Notes: a model not told the origin generated them from the letters alone. A stretch of 64,000 nt of DNA from Choristoneura fumiferana (GCF_025370935.1 NC_133493.1:4812740-4876739), one strand, 5' to 3'; shown: positions 1 to 10,034, numbered from the stretch's first letter. Numbers and translations are program-made.

Positions 1-38
1 CGTTGAATTAATTTTTCGCGTGAAAGCCTGTTTGTAAG

Positions 39-161
39 ATATCGTCACTACTTTGAAAAAAGCTGGTATCTCAAAATCGATGATCTTTCCGAGTGAACTT
101 AATGAACATTGTTTTAAGGGTCAAATTTGTTGACGATATTTTTTCAAAGTAGTGACGATAT
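39..161. mobile_element. Short MITE with ~23 bp terminal inverted repeats
   Basis: The string ATATCGTCACTACTTTGAAA at the left end recurs inverted at the right end, around an unrelated ~75 bp core. No open frame fits, so this is a non-autonomous DNA element. I could not settle a target duplication, so the superfamily is unknown. Confidence 0.6.
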
Positions 162-871
162 GTTAATATCATGAATAAATGACTAGATCGTCATTGTATC
201 ATCTTCATTCTTTTTACAGCATGAAAACCCAAAAATATGAAAAAGTAAATTAATCTCTGCCCGCATAATATTTTTAAATCAAGATAGACGCGCGTTACGT
301 CTATGGAATCCCTGCATTGAAGCTATTTGTTATTTTGCTCAATTTATCAGCGTTATCTTATATTGAATTATGTTACGGTTTCGTTGCAAAAATATGAACA
401 AAAAGTCAAACACGCTGTATATTATTAAGCTAAAAATAAACAGCGAAAAACAAGCGACTTTTTTGCAAAAAGAAATCTTATCACTTACTAAGATTAGATT
501 AGATTCATTTATTTCCTTGTGAAATATACATTATAAATACATGTAAGGTAAATATAAAAAACACGAAAGGATTGTATACAAAATTAGTAATTTATAATAG
601 TAGCAAAGTACAATAAAATGTCAGTTAAAAATAGAATAACAATGTTAAATTAGAAATAATAACAATAATAAAGGGTAAAAACATAAAATTTCATATATAA
701 CAATATTCATTTATTAATCAATTTACATTATTTTGTACACTTAAGAAGTCACATGCATATACAAACAAACAAATTGGAATGATCGATGAAATAAATAATA
801 ATAAATAAATTTGTGAGTACCTATGCAAAGTATGCAAGTACGTCTAGATATATTAAAGATTGTTACTTAGT
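162..871. other. AT-rich non-coding stretch, no gene seen
   Basis: Low-complexity AT-rich sequence with short A/T runs and no frame that looks coding. It lies 3' of the UGT exon, so it may be intron or intergenic DNA of that gene. I did not recognise a second UGT exon here. Confidence 0.4.
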
Positions 872-1022
872 AAAGTCCCATTTAGACCAAGCAAGAACTT
901 GCATGCAAGTTGCATTACATCACAGACTATTAAAGGACAATGAATACAGATGATTAAACAAATACCGATGTGTAGTGACTTGAAACTTGCATTCAAATTC
1001 TCAAATAGTCTAAATGGGGCTT
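872..1022. mobile_element. MITE with imperfect terminal inverted repeats
   Basis: The left end reads TAAAGTCCCATTTAGACCA and the right end carries its imperfect reverse complement (AGTCTAAATGGGGCTTAA). A second inner inverted pair is AACTTGCATGCAAG / CTTGCATTCAA. TTA is seen at both edges, which would suit a 3 bp TWA target. It probably lies in the intron after UGT exon 1. Confidence 0.55.
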
Positions 1023-1229
1023 AACTCAAAAAATTCCAAGTCATCAAGTTTTAAAATTTTTGCCACACAGTTTATATCTTAAAAACTTTTCTAGACATAT
1101 GTTATTTTATAGTTATAAACTTTTTATCAGATTCAACATTTTTGTTTATAAATTTAAACAAGTGTCTGAAAATGTCCATTAAAAATGTATACTCGTATCC
1201 TTAGATTTACTTATCAACAAGTTACTTAC

Positions 1230-2042
1230 TTTTGGAAGTTCTTTTACAGGCTGCATATGAAGCCCTCCTAAGAATACAACTCCAGGAGGCACCGGTCTAT
1301 TTCCCTCCCAGACTGGATTACTGTTCACAAATAGCATATCAATATTACCTTCTAATTCATGCATAGTAGGCGTATCTTTTCCAAAGTACTTCTTCAAAGT
1401 CACATCCACCTCTTTAACATAGTCAAAATAAGCAAACTTCAAGACTGCTTCTATAATAACCTCAAGAACTTTATCTAACACAGTCAAATCTCGTAATTTC
1501 TGTCTATATATTTCAGGATACAAGAACATGTGTGTTGGCGCACCCATAGAATCATAGTTTACACTAGTACCATAGAACGAACTCATTTGTATCACAGGGG
1601 CTTTGAATTTATGAGCAAATCCCAATGTTGTTGGCACACAGGCTTCCGCTATTACCAAATCAAATTTCTGATCTTTCGCCATAAATTCCTTCATCTGAGG
1701 AGTTTCAATTTGTACTTTTACAACATCTACCATCATCATTAACGCTGTTTTCAGAAGCACGTATGATGAAGCGCCATTAACAGAATCAAGCATTTCTTTC
1801 CACATTTTATATGATACATCGTGAACATCAATCTCTGTGTAATTTGCCGGTGCTTTTTCATTTTCAAACGCAGTGTCAGTCGTTATCACTACTACTTCAT
1901 GCCCTCTCTTAGCGAGTTCTATAGTTAGTGATCTAAACACAACCTGATGACTGATAGACGGTATCGGAAACACACCTAAAATTCGAGCACTTTCTATACT
2001 TGTTAAACAAATAAAGAAAACTATGGCACTGAATTTATACAT
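1230..2042 (-). CDS. UDP-glycosyltransferase, first coding exon (271 codons, partial gene)
   Basis: This encodes the N-terminal, acceptor-binding half of an insect family-1 UDP-glycosyltransferase. Such enzymes move sugar from a UDP-sugar to lipophilic substrates such as plant toxins, pigments or hormones, in the ER lumen. A signal peptide (about residues 1-18, hydrophobic IVFFICLTS) precedes ARILGVFP. The motif SH at residues 31-32 fits the catalytic histidine region, followed by LAKRGHEVVVIT, typical of UGT N-termini. FDLVIAEAC around residues 128-136 matches the second catalytic segment. The open frame continues past the exon, but coding similarity stops after ELPK at 1230, where the minus strand reads CCAAAA|GTAAGT, a strong phase-0 donor. 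The C-terminal UDP-sugar-binding exons with the UGT signature and membrane anchor are not here and should lie left of the window. UGTs often occur in arrays, but only this exon is present. No damage is seen. Confidence 0.9.
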
Positions 2043-2449
2043 CCTTTTAGTGGCAAAATCAACGTGAAAAACATATGACTACACTAAATGAATGTTAGCA
2101 TTGCACTGATTTCATATAAATACATTGTGATAGATATAAATGTGTTAATTTCTTTTTTACGTTAAGAATGATAAACACCTGCGCAATTTTTGAGCGATTT
2201 ATCGACTTTATCGAAATATTATGTCTAAAGATAAATTTATAGGTTATTTGAAGAACCCAAATACATGATTATTAATCAGATAAGATTCTGAGTGGGGACC
2301 TGTTTAGCGTCATGTATGTCTTTATTTGTTCTATGTTTGTTCCTATGTTTGTTTTTATGGCGTTAAATAAATGTATTTTCTTTCTTTCTTTTAGATAAAC
2401 GGACAAACTATTTCTATAAAGATGTTTTTGCTAATCATCCTGACAGAAA
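2043..2449. other. Upstream region of the UGT exon
   Basis: This should hold the 5' UTR and promoter of the UGT gene if exon 1 is also the first transcribed exon. On the minus strand a TATA-like string (TTTATATGAA, about 2111-2120) and an initiator-like TCAGTG (2104-2109) are present. They are only about 10 bases apart, too close for a standard TATA-initiator pair, so I do not call a promoter. Confidence 0.25.
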
Positions 2450-2812
2450 ACTTATCCTACTAATATTATAAATGCGAAAGTTTGTGAGTCAGTGAGTATG
2501 TTTGTGACTCCTTCACGCTGAAACGGCTGAACGGATTGGGTGAAATTTGGTATGTAGATAGCTGGACATCTGGAATAAAACATAGGCAACTTTTATTCCG
2601 ACATTCCCACGGGATAGGGATAAAATCTCGAATTAACAACCGCTGGGCTTAGAGTCACGAAATTGGATATGATTGTTTTTAATTTAACGCAATGAAAACC
2701 ACGTATTATTTTCGGGAATTCCCACGGGCATTTTTAAAAATCCCGAATTTTTAATTCAGCTGCTGGATCTAATGATTTACGTGTGCGAAGCCGCGGGTAA
2801 ACATTAGTTCAT
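2450..2812 (+). mobile_element. Retroposon tail fragment (AATGCGAAAGTTTG family)
   Basis: Begins CTACTAATATTATAAATGCG and ends near GAAGCCGCGGGTAAAC. The middle holds phrases repeated elsewhere in the window (ACGGCTGAACGGATT, CCCACGGGATAGGGATAAA). Related pieces lie at 4655-4800, 6465-6945, 15595-15945, 27425-27530, 34440-34635 and 38395-38694. It is non-coding and probably a SINE or a LINE 3' end. Confidence 0.6.
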
Positions 2813-2819
2813 AATAATG

Positions 2820-3300
2820 ACATTATCAAAGAATTAACTTCATCAGTACTCGTTTTGTTTATCCTAGACAGGATGAAGTTAATTACCTACTTTAATCATA
2901 ATCAATAATCTTCATTACAATCTTACTAATCTTTAAGTGTGTGTTACTATACTCTATAGAAGCTACAAGGTAATTGTGATATTTAAGCTTATTAAATACA
3001 ATCATATACCTAAGATTACTAATTACAAGGTAATTATGATTCCAAGAGGTCCCTGATTTTATAAATATATTTTGAAGCGGCACTTTTCACTTTCGATTAC
3101 ATAATGTACAAAACAACTCTGTAACTGTATTATTTTAATATTTAGGTCATATTTAATTATGATTCTGTTTTTCATTTTATTTTATGTGTTTTAAATTTGA
3201 ATACACTACCGGCCCATATATAATAGAGTGATTTTTAGAATTTTATACCGAATGCCAACGGGTTCTTATTATGAGTAAGGTAGTAGCGTAGCTAGAGCTA
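2820..3300. other. AT-rich non-coding stretch
   Basis: No recognisable gene. A short echo (CAAGGTAATTNTGAT) occurs twice near 2968 and 3027, pointing to a small local duplication. Confidence 0.3.
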
Positions 3301-3308
3301 GAGATCTG

Positions 3309-3432
3309 CGGGGCCATTACGAAATTCGAAAATCGAAGTTCGTTTCGTTCCGTCCCTCTGGCACTTATACTATTTAAAACGAGGGTGAGAGGGATGGTAC
3401 GATACGAACTTCGATTTTCGGAGTAGGCCGCG
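3309..3432. mobile_element. Hairpin MITE
   Basis: The arms CGAAAATCGAAGTTCGT and ACGAACTTCGATTTTCG face each other, and the pairing continues through CCGTCCCTCT / AGAGGGATGG around a short centre. A fold-back this close to perfect with no coding content is typical of a miniature DNA transposon. Confidence 0.6.
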
Positions 3433-3467
3433 AATCTAAACCCGCATGTGGACGTTTTAACAGGCCG

Positions 3468-3573
3468 TTGTATCGAAGAATTGCTGTGGATTACCTTAAA
3501 TATTGCAAATTAAACTTCAGTTATCTAAACTGGCTCCAAATTTGGCAAGAATATTACGAAATTTGGCTGACAA
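3468..3573 (+). repeat. Left copy of a ~105 bp direct repeat flanking a SINE-like element
   Basis: Sequence from CGTTGTATCGAAGAATTG through GGCAAGAATATTACGAAA recurs, about 85% identical by eye, at 3892-4005. The two copies bracket the R1 element at 3582-3878. This is either a tandem duplication with an insertion or an element with terminal direct repeats. Confidence 0.6.
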
Positions 3574-3581
3574 AAAAACTG

Positions 3582-3878
3582 TTTTTTTTATTCGACTGAA
3601 TGGAACACGAGCAAGTGGGTTTCCTGATGGTAAGAAATTACCACCGCCCATAAACATCTGCAACACCAGGGGTAGTTTGTATAACACCAGGGGTATTGCA
3701 GATGCGCTGCCAACCTAGAGGCCTAAGATGGGATACCTCAAGTGCCAGTAATTTCACCGGCTGTCTTACTCTCCACGCCGAAACACAACAGTGCAAGCAC
3801 TGCTACTTTACGGCAGGATTAGCGAGCAAGATGGTGGTAGCAATACGGGCGGACCTTGCACAAGGTCCTACCACCTGC
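3582..3878 (-). mobile_element. R1 SINE-like retroposon, near full length
   Basis: This is the most repeated family here. On the plus strand it runs from a poly-T through TTCGACTGAATGG, the landmark GGTCTCCTGATGGTAAGA (here GTTTCC), ACCACCGCCCATAAACATC, GAGGCCTAAGATGGG and ends CAAGGTCCTACCACCTGC. The poly-A end is thus on the minus strand, as in a retroposed RNA. This copy has an internal duplication of ACACCAGGGGTA. Open frames across it are repeat-derived and are not annotated as genes. Confidence 0.7.
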
Positions 3879-3891
3879 AAAACCTACACCT

Positions 3892-4005
3892 GCGTTGTAT
3901 GTAAGAATTGGTATGGATTGCCTTCAAATGTGGCAAATTAAACTTCAGCCAGCTAAACAAACTGGCACCAAATTTGGCAAGAATATTACGAAACTTGGAT
4001 GACAA
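3892..4005 (+). repeat. Right copy of the ~105 bp direct repeat
   Basis: Partner of 3468-3573: CGTTGTATGTAAGAATTGG, then GGCAAATTAAACTTCAG and GGCAAGAATATTACGAAA. It has an extra AACA near 3953 compared with the left copy. Confidence 0.6.
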
Positions 4006-4654
4006 AAATGTTTTTATTAAAAGCAAAAACAAATTACAAATATGATTTCTGTTGGTTCCACCCTAAGCTTAGTCTGTCACCTGGCAATCTGATTCGGGGT
4101 ACAAACATTAAATTGATTTAATTAAATCACTAAATTATTAACAAAAAGAAAAGGATAATGTTGGTGATAATATGAAAAGGAGACAACTAAACAAACAATT
4201 GTGCAGCACACAAAAACGCAAGTACAATCAGCAAAGGAGCTTGTATAATTAATGTTTCTTTTTAACATAAAATTATATAAAAAAAATACCTAACATTTAA
4301 TCCCCTTGTAGAACTCAAAATTTCGCTTCACACTGGCATGTGTCATAAAGCAGAATTACAAAGCGTGTTTCAAAATTAATTTAACCCTCCGGAATAATAG
4401 ACATCTTAATAATCGTGTAATTAAATTAACAATTTCGTAATCGCATTGCGCCGAAATTTGCATGTCTTTAAATATTTGACTTGTTCCTGGAACTCAGTAT
4501 TAAAGATATCTTTATCGCGAATTGTTTCAAATACTTTAATAACTCCCAGATTAGCATTGTGTTTGAATTAATTCTGGCCTGATTTTGAGATATATTTTAA
4601 TAATATAGTTACATTAATTAACTTGAAATGTCTCTATCAAAAAACAAATTAATA
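4006..4654. other. AT-rich non-coding stretch
   Basis: No gene or recognisable repeat; dominated by A/T runs with scattered short frames. Confidence 0.3.
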
Positions 4655-4800
4655 TAAATACTAGCTACCGCGATTTCGTCCGCGTAGAAAGTATGAAAAA
4701 TAGTTTAATACATCCTATTCTCATACCTATCGAATATACACAAAAAAAACATAAAAATCGGTCAAGCCGTTTCGAAGGAGTTTGTCACTAACATTTTTGA
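4655..4800 (-). mobile_element. Retroposon tail fragment
   Basis: The phrases CTAGCTACCGCGATTTCGTC and CGGTCAAGCCGTTTCGAAGG belong to the same tail family as 2450-2812. Truncated and non-coding. Confidence 0.45.
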
Positions 4801-4812
4801 CCCGAGAAATTT

Positions 4813-5003
4813 ATTCATCCATCCATCCATCCCAGCCTATATACGTCCCACTGCTGGGCACAGGCCTCCTCTCAGAACAAGAGGGCTTGGGCCATAGATC
4901 CCACGCGGCGCGCAATTTCAAATATAATTCCGCACATGAATTTCGAAAAACTCTGAGGTGCGAGCCGGGGTTTGAACCCACGACCCTCTGCTTGAGAGGC
5001 GAG
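4813..5003 (-). mobile_element. tRNA-derived SINE (S1 family), 5' truncated
   Basis: On the minus strand it starts in CTCTCAAGCAGAGGGTCGTG and passes the pol III B-box-like GGGTTCAAACCCCGG. It then runs through the SINE body (TTCGAAATTCATGTGCGG, GCCCAAGCCCTCTTG, GAGGCCTGTGCCCAGCAG) to a GGATG repeat tail. The tRNA-like start with box A is missing. Sister copies are at 6951, 16214, 34821, 45530 and 56600. Confidence 0.7.
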
Positions 5004-5012
5004 AAAATTTTA

Positions 5013-5504
5013 TATATATAAGAATAATTACTATTATTATCAACGAAACGAAGGGGAGGCCTTTGTTCAGCAGTATACGTTTTCCAGCTGATAATGATGA
5101 TTAAAATAAATCTAATAAATTATTTTCATTCATTCATTCGAAAGTGGTGGGTAAGCTCGGAAGTGCTCTATTGTACAAATTGACGTACTGGTTAGACTCT
5201 AACTTGAGGTCTCTACTCTGAGGACTCTAGTTGAGGATTTATGTAAAGCTCTAACCGTTAGAGTTTTAGGTACATTAATCCTCAACTCAACATTGACAGC
5301 AGTCATGTTGCGAATCACTAGCAAAATGACAAAAGAACGCAGTTTCCCGAGCATGCCCGAGCGTGAACGAAAAAAAACGAACATTGTTTCGTGCAGCAAG
5401 CAACGTGGAAACACTGCTTGTATTATTTCCCACTGCCGGACAAAAGCTTCCCCTTTTTTCTTCCACTTTCTCTTCTCTACTTTTAGCCAACTCTTGCACA
5501 ATTT
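5013..5504. other. Non-coding stretch
   Basis: No recognised gene. The overlapping frames on both strands at 5200-5560 run into the adjacent R3 repeat and have no domain signature. Confidence 0.3.
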
Positions 5505-6168
5505 ATATCCAAAAAACCGGCCAAGAGCGTGTCGGACACGCCCAAAATAGAGTTCCGTAGCCATTACTAAAACATTAAGTAGGTACCTAATATTTTTCTA
5601 AGGATTTCGTATTTTATATGGAATCTTCCACGTTTAGGTATATTTAAATACCTTAGGCTGCTTATTTATACTCTAAGCTTAATAAGAGTAAAACTACTAA
5701 AAATTCTGAAGCAAACTTAGCCCTTATATTTTTTCTTCAAAGTTTGATTACTTACTACCATCCTGAATTTTTTCAAATTTTTCCACCCACCGGTTCAGAT
5801 TTTAGAGGGGGACGCTCGATTTTAAATAAAATTTGCACTTTACAGTTGAATATTTCGCAAAAAAATCAATGAATCGAAAAATCGTCTTAGCAAATCCCTA
5901 ATGGTTTTAAAAGACCTATCCAACGGTACCCCATACTATAGGATTGGATGAGAAAAAAAAATCAGACCCACTACGTCTATGGGAGGAAGGTTTTTTTTTT
6001 AGTTTTTTATTGTACCATTTTGTCGGCATATTTTACATATATATTCGTGAAAAATTACAGCATTGATAGTCCCTGAGCAAAGCCGCAGACGGACGGACAG
6101 ACAGACAGACAGACATGGCGAAACTATAAGGGTTCCGTTTTTGCCATTTTGGCTCCGGAACCCTAAAA
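5505..6168 (-). mobile_element. R3 interspersed repeat, near full length
   Basis: Read on the minus strand, it opens with TAGGGTTCCGGAGCCAAAAT, passes a TCTGTCTGTCTGTCCGTCCG run and ends near GCGTGTCCGACACGCTCTTG. The same order is found on the plus strand at 20687-21296. Shorter pieces lie at 15356 and 17650. No coding potential; non-autonomous repeat of unassigned class. Confidence 0.65.
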
Positions 6169-6464
6169 AGGGCGAAAATAATGGGTTCCCTTCATTTCAA
6201 ATTAACGTTGCTTGAGTGTAAAGGCTGTTGCTAAAGTAGTGTGCTACATCTCGGCTTTATCTGCATTTACCTGCAGGTGAGATAGACGTCAATCGCTGGA
6301 CAGTTTTAAAAAATAAACTGCTGTTAGAATGTATTGATTGTAATGTACTAATAAACAACGAATATAAGGGACTTGTTCAATATCCTGCAATTGAGCAAAA
6401 AAAAAGATAATCATTAACTCAAAATGCTGGTGCTGCTGGGATTTGTCAAAATTATAATCTTTTC

Positions 6465-6945
6465 TTTCACTTGAATGATCTTCAGAAAACCTGACTCCAA
6501 ATTCCGTCCGCGCAGAATTCGTTTATCGCTATCTCATGGAAACTATGCAATTTCCCGGAATAAAAACTATCCTATGTCTTTCCCCGGTACTCAAACTATC
6601 TGTACTTATACCAAATTTCATCTAAATTGGTTCAGTGGTTTAGACGTGATGAACTAAAAAACAATTAAATAAACAAACAAAGAAACAGACTTACAAACTT
6701 TCGCATTTATAATATTACTAGCCGTTACCCGCGACTCTGTCCGCGTAAATTTTGCTTTCACTATCCCGCGGGAACTTTGCAATTTTCCGGGATAAAAACT
6801 ATTCTATGTCTTTTCCCGGGACTCAAACTATTTGTAAACCGAACTTCATCTGAATCGGTTCAGCGGTTTAGAAGTGATGAAGTAAAAAACAAATAAACAT
6901 ACAGACTTGCAAACTTTCGCATATAATATTATACTGGGATTAATA
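6465..6945 (-). mobile_element. Two head-to-tail retroposon tail copies
   Basis: Two adjacent units each contain CGCGTAAA or CGCGCAGAATTC, then TATCCTATGTCTTTCCC-type text, CCGGNACTCAAACTAT, GGTTCAGCGGTTTAGA and ACTTTCGCATTTATAATATT. Tandem placement shows repeated insertion into the same kind of AT-rich end. Confidence 0.6.
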
Positions 6946-6950
6946 ACAAG

Positions 6951-7229
6951 TCTCGCCTCTCAAGCAGAGGGTCGTGGGTTCAAACCCCGGCTCGCATCTC
7001 TGAGTTTTTCGAAATTCATGTGCGGGAATTACATTTGAAATTTACCACGAGCTTTGCGGTGAAGGAAAACATCGTGAGGAAACCTGCACTAACCTGCGAA
7101 GCAATTCAATGGTGCGTGTGAAGTTCCCAATCCGCACTGGGTCCGCGTGGGAACTATGGCCCAAGCCCTCTTATTCTCAGAGGAGGCCTGTGCCCAGCAG
7201 TGGGACGTATATAGGCTGGGATGGAATAT
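6951..7229 (+). mobile_element. tRNA-derived SINE (S1 family)
   Basis: Starts TCTCGCCTCTCAAGCAGAGG, followed by a B-box-like GGGTTCAAACCCCGG. It then has GAAAACATCGTGAGGAAACC, GCCCAAGCCCTC and ends GGGACGTATATAGGCTGGGA. Only the 5' box A segment is missing. This is the longest S1 body in the window. Confidence 0.75.
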
Positions 7230-7817
7230 CAAGTCTCTAACTTTGTTAGGTCAATTGCATACTGTATGTTACTCTTCTATAACTTTACCCACTCGTTACG
7301 TTTTTATGTTTGTCAGGTTCTATTTGTTTAGTTATTTTGTACAATAAACAGTTTACATACAAAGTTATCTCATAAAGGGTATTTTTTTGTCTTTTTATAT
7401 TAAGAGCCGGATTCTTCTGAACAGAGATTTTTGACATTTATAAGTGCTTGTTTACCTAAGCCTAAATTAAATAAAGATATTTTGACTTGACTTGAGGTAC
7501 ACTTCAGCTACATTGTATAGTGACGCCCGAGTGCTAAAAGCTGCTCCAGTAACAAGTGCTTCATGGCGGCAGATGTTCAATTGTGTTGAAATGAAATTCT
7601 GTTGTCAGTTCGCCTCACATTTTCTATGGACGTGTTCGGAATGAACGGCACAGCGTGTTGATTTGATATCTACAGGAAATGCTGTAAAAAAATCACACAA
7701 AAACACTCGCTAATTAGCGAGTATTAGAGCGTACTTATACGTTTGTTGTAAGCATTGGCATAATATCGCTCATCCAGCAGAACAATGACATACTTACAAG
7801 CAAACAAGTTTTAGATT
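7230..7817. other. Non-coding stretch
   Basis: No gene recognised. TTGACTTGACTTGAGG near 7481 resembles the TTTGAC repeats that end some LINE copies (compare 21669). Confidence 0.3.
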
Positions 7818-8335
7818 TTTAACCCGAGACGCAAAAAGAAGGGTGTTACAAGTTTGTTCGCTATGTGTGTCTGTCTGTGTCACCGTAGCTCTTCAACGGG
7901 TGAACCGATTAGAAAGCAGGTTTTCTAGCGATGGTTCTTAGACATGTTTCATCAAAATCGGTTCAGTCGTTTTTGAGATATTGAACTTTTAAATTTACGG
8001 TTTGATATCTTTAAATCACTTTCCTAAAAAATCGTCACAACGATGTGAACAGGATTTTGATTGACATAGGAATATGTAAGTAGGAAATTTTGTTGCAATA
8101 CAAGGTTTTTGTAAATTATATTTTTTAACCCCGACGCAAAAAGTACTCTAAGTTTAAACGCTATGCGTGTCTATCTGTCTGTTGGCACCGTAGCTCTTAA
8201 ACTCAATTTTTATTTGAAATCAGTGTTTCTAGCGATGGTTCTTAGATGTGTTTCGTCAAAATCAGTTCAGCCGTTTTTGATATATTGAATTTTGAAGTGA
8301 CAAAGTCGGGGGTATACCAACATTTTGTTGGTTAG
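7818..8335 (+). mobile_element. Two tandem R2 interspersed repeats
   Basis: Both units share the core TTTTAACCC(C)GA(C)GCAAAAAG, a TCTGTCTGT run, GCACCGTAGCTCTTAAAC, TTTCTAGCGATGGTTCTTAG and GCCGTTTTTGAGATATTGAA. Other copies are at 25240, 32355, 34229, 43331, 45974, 46804 and 49856. Non-coding. Confidence 0.65.
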
Positions 8336-8356
8336 GTTATAACAAAAACTGATTTA

Positions 8357-8608
8357 GGGCTCGTTTCACCACTTGTCGACTAACTTTAAGTTGTTTATTC
8401 GGACAAAACAAACAGAGACGGCATCACTGATATCCTTCACTTAAAGTTAGTCGACAAGTGGTGAAACAGCCCCTTTTCACCACCCATTGATTAGTGTTAA
8501 CTGACTGTTAAATGTGATACCGTCTCCGTCTATTCGAACAAAACAAATAAAGACGGCATCTCAATTAACCGTCAGTTAACACTAATCAATGTGTAGTGAA
8601 ACAGGCCC
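8357..8608. mobile_element. Composite Harbinger-type MITE (two hairpins in tandem)
   Basis: The first hairpin has arms CACTTGTCGACTAACTTTAAG and its inverse. The second has CATTGATTAGTGTTAACTGA and its inverse. They share a truncated junction (CAGCCCCTTTTCACC). The pair is bounded by TTA at 8354-8356 and 8609-8611. The ends GGGCTCGTTTCACC / GGTGAAACAGCCC and a 3 bp TTA/TAA target fit PIF/Harbinger MITEs. Confidence 0.65.
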
Positions 8609-8869
8609 TTAATGTTAATTGTTGCGGTTCTTACTCATTATTAATATACTCCGGAAGTTCGTCGTCACTGCGAGATGGTCGTACGTTAATTTTAGCAATA
8701 AATATAACTTAAAACAGCAAAATGCCGCAAATTTGCGAATTGACGACAGCTACATATTTGCGGCTTTTGCTGTTGAAACTCTTGGACCTTGGGGACTCGA
8801 AGCTCAAAAACTTTTTTATTAAAGAAGCTAGTCTAATGTACTGAAACAGTTACTCGTACTTTGCCCACC

Positions 8870-9018
8870 CGTGACATTAGGATAGCTACGTTTAAGCAAG
8901 AAATGTGTGTTCATGCAATTCCTCCACCTCCACACAGTAAGAACACGCACAAATCACACAAACCTATCTAACACCACACTACACTGACGTTTCGAACTCA
9001 AACAGAGTTCATTCTCAG
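8870..9018 (-). mobile_element. Fold-back family, single degenerate arm (copy P1)
   Basis: Carries GATAGCTACGTTTAAGCAAG, CCTCCACCTCCACACAGTAA, CACAAATCACACAAACC and TTCGAACTCAAACAGAG, colinear with the left arm of 9469-10023. On the minus strand the hammerhead-like stem GAACTC/GAGTTC is perfect, but the GC of GAAACGCGTC is lost. It abuts an R1 fragment on the right. Confidence 0.65.
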
Positions 9019-9026
9019 AAGACCAC

Positions 9027-9228
9027 TTGCACTTGCACTGTTGTGTTTCGGCGTGGAAAGTAAGACAGCCGGTGAAATTACTGGCACTTAAGGTATCCCA
9101 TCTTAGGCCTCTAGGTTGGCAACGCATCTGCAATACCCCTGGTGTTGCAGATGTTTATGGGCGGTGGTGATCTCTTACCATCAGGAGACCGACTTGCTCG
9201 TTTGCCATTCAGTCGAATAAAAAAAAAC
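9027..9228 (+). mobile_element. R1 SINE-like retroposon, 5' truncated
   Basis: Plus strand from CTTGCACTGTTGTGTTTCGG through TCTTAGGCCTCTAGG and TTTATGGGCGGTGGTGATC to TCGAATAAAAAAAAA. The poly-A tail is on this strand. The first ~75 bases of the family are missing where it meets copy P1. Confidence 0.7.
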
Positions 9229-9610
9229 ACAACCGTAAACCGTGACAAATTTTAATGTCTATTTTGGTTCGTTAGTTAGTATAACATCTGGTAGCATGGT
9301 GAATGTTCACTATCTAACAAAAGCAAGTCCGAAGTTGTCAGAAGCAAGTTCGTTCCACAGGAGACTGTTAACCACTTGGCCCGTTTTGTTTAATGTAGTT
9401 AAACTTCTAAAATACCAATATTTTCATTGAACTTTCGTTGGGTCCACTGATAGCGACATGTTAGCTGAACTAAAATAATTTGCTTGCTCACCCGCGACCT
9501 TACAATAGCTAAGCTTATGCAAAATATGCGTGTTCATGCAGTTCCTCCACCTCCACACTGTAAGAACACTCACAAATCACACAAACCCATCTATCACCAC
9601 CACCACACTA

Positions 9611-9653
9611 CACTGACGCGTTTCGAACTCAAACAGAGCTCATCTTCAGAGTG
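9611..9653 (-). ncRNA. Hammerhead-ribozyme-like motif, left arm of P2
   Basis: Mirror copy of the motif at 9790-9832, with the same CTGAAGA, GAGCTC-loop-GAGTTC, GAAA and GTC blocks on the minus strand. If the element were transcribed through, the two motifs would lie on opposite strands and could also pair with each other. Cleavage activity is not shown. Confidence 0.45.
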
Positions 9654-9789
9654 ACACAACCGAACACCATGCTACCAGTTGTTAGACTAACGAATATGTA
9701 TGTGGGTACTTGGGGACTTATAGTGACAAGTTAAAACGGTGGTTGTGGTTCGTTAGTCTAACAACTGGTAGCATGGTGTTCGGTTGTGT

Positions 9790-9832
9790 CACTCTGAAGA
9801 TGAGCTCTGTTTGAGTTCGAAACGCGTCAGTG
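9790..9832 (+). ncRNA. Hammerhead-ribozyme-like motif, right arm of P2
   Basis: In order: CACT (stem I, 5' side), CTGAAGA (fits core CUGANGA), one extra T, GAGCTC-TGTTT-GAGTTC (six-pair stem II with one G-U), GAAA, CGCG (short stem III region, itself palindromic), then GTC and AGTG (stem I, 3' side). Cleavage would follow GTC. Departures from the canonical fold are the unpaired T before stem II and a stem III too short to close alone; a dimer paired through CGCG could solve this, as proposed for minimal hammerheads in Penelope-like elements. This is structural inference only. Confidence 0.5.
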
Positions 9833-10034
9833 TAGTGTGGTGGTGGTGATAGATGGGTTTGTGTGATTTGTGTGTGTTCTTACAGTGTGGAGGTGGAGGA
9901 ACTGCATGAACACGCATATTTTGCATAAGCTTAGCTATTGTACCTAAGGTCGCGGGTGAGCAAGGAAATTATTTTAGTTCATTGATATGGACCTCCGCAA
10001 AGTAACGCCTGATTCAATAAATTATGTTAGCTGA

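Larger units (their letters stand above)
9469..10023 (+). mobile_element. Fold-back retroelement, complete (copy P2), inferred inverted pair of Penelope-like LTRs
   Basis: The left arm (9469-9694) and right arm (9749-9981) are near-perfect reverse complements around a 54 bp spacer. The right arm continues into a tail, GGACCTCCGCAAAGTAACGC then TTCAATAAATT, containing AATAAA. The 11 bp direct repeat ATGTTAGCTGA lies at 9458-9468 and 10024-10034, so both ends are exact. A long target duplication plus a polyadenylation-like 3' end argues for target-primed retrotransposition and against cut-and-paste. Both arms carry a hammerhead-like motif. Penelope-like elements are known for inverted LTR-like repeats with hammerhead motifs, so I infer that class. 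No reverse transcriptase is present. Confidence 0.7.

Noticed and set aside
3503..3941. Open frames reading MQMRCQPRGLRWDTS and similar, also at 27719-28270, 36465-36809 and 28318-28671
   Set aside because: They recur wherever the R1 repeat occurs and come from its open composition; no protein family is indicated.
5199..5564. 121-codon minus-strand frame
   Set aside because: It runs into the R3 repeat (GRVRHALGRF equals the repeat's GGCGTGTCCGACACGC text), which is non-coding in other copies.
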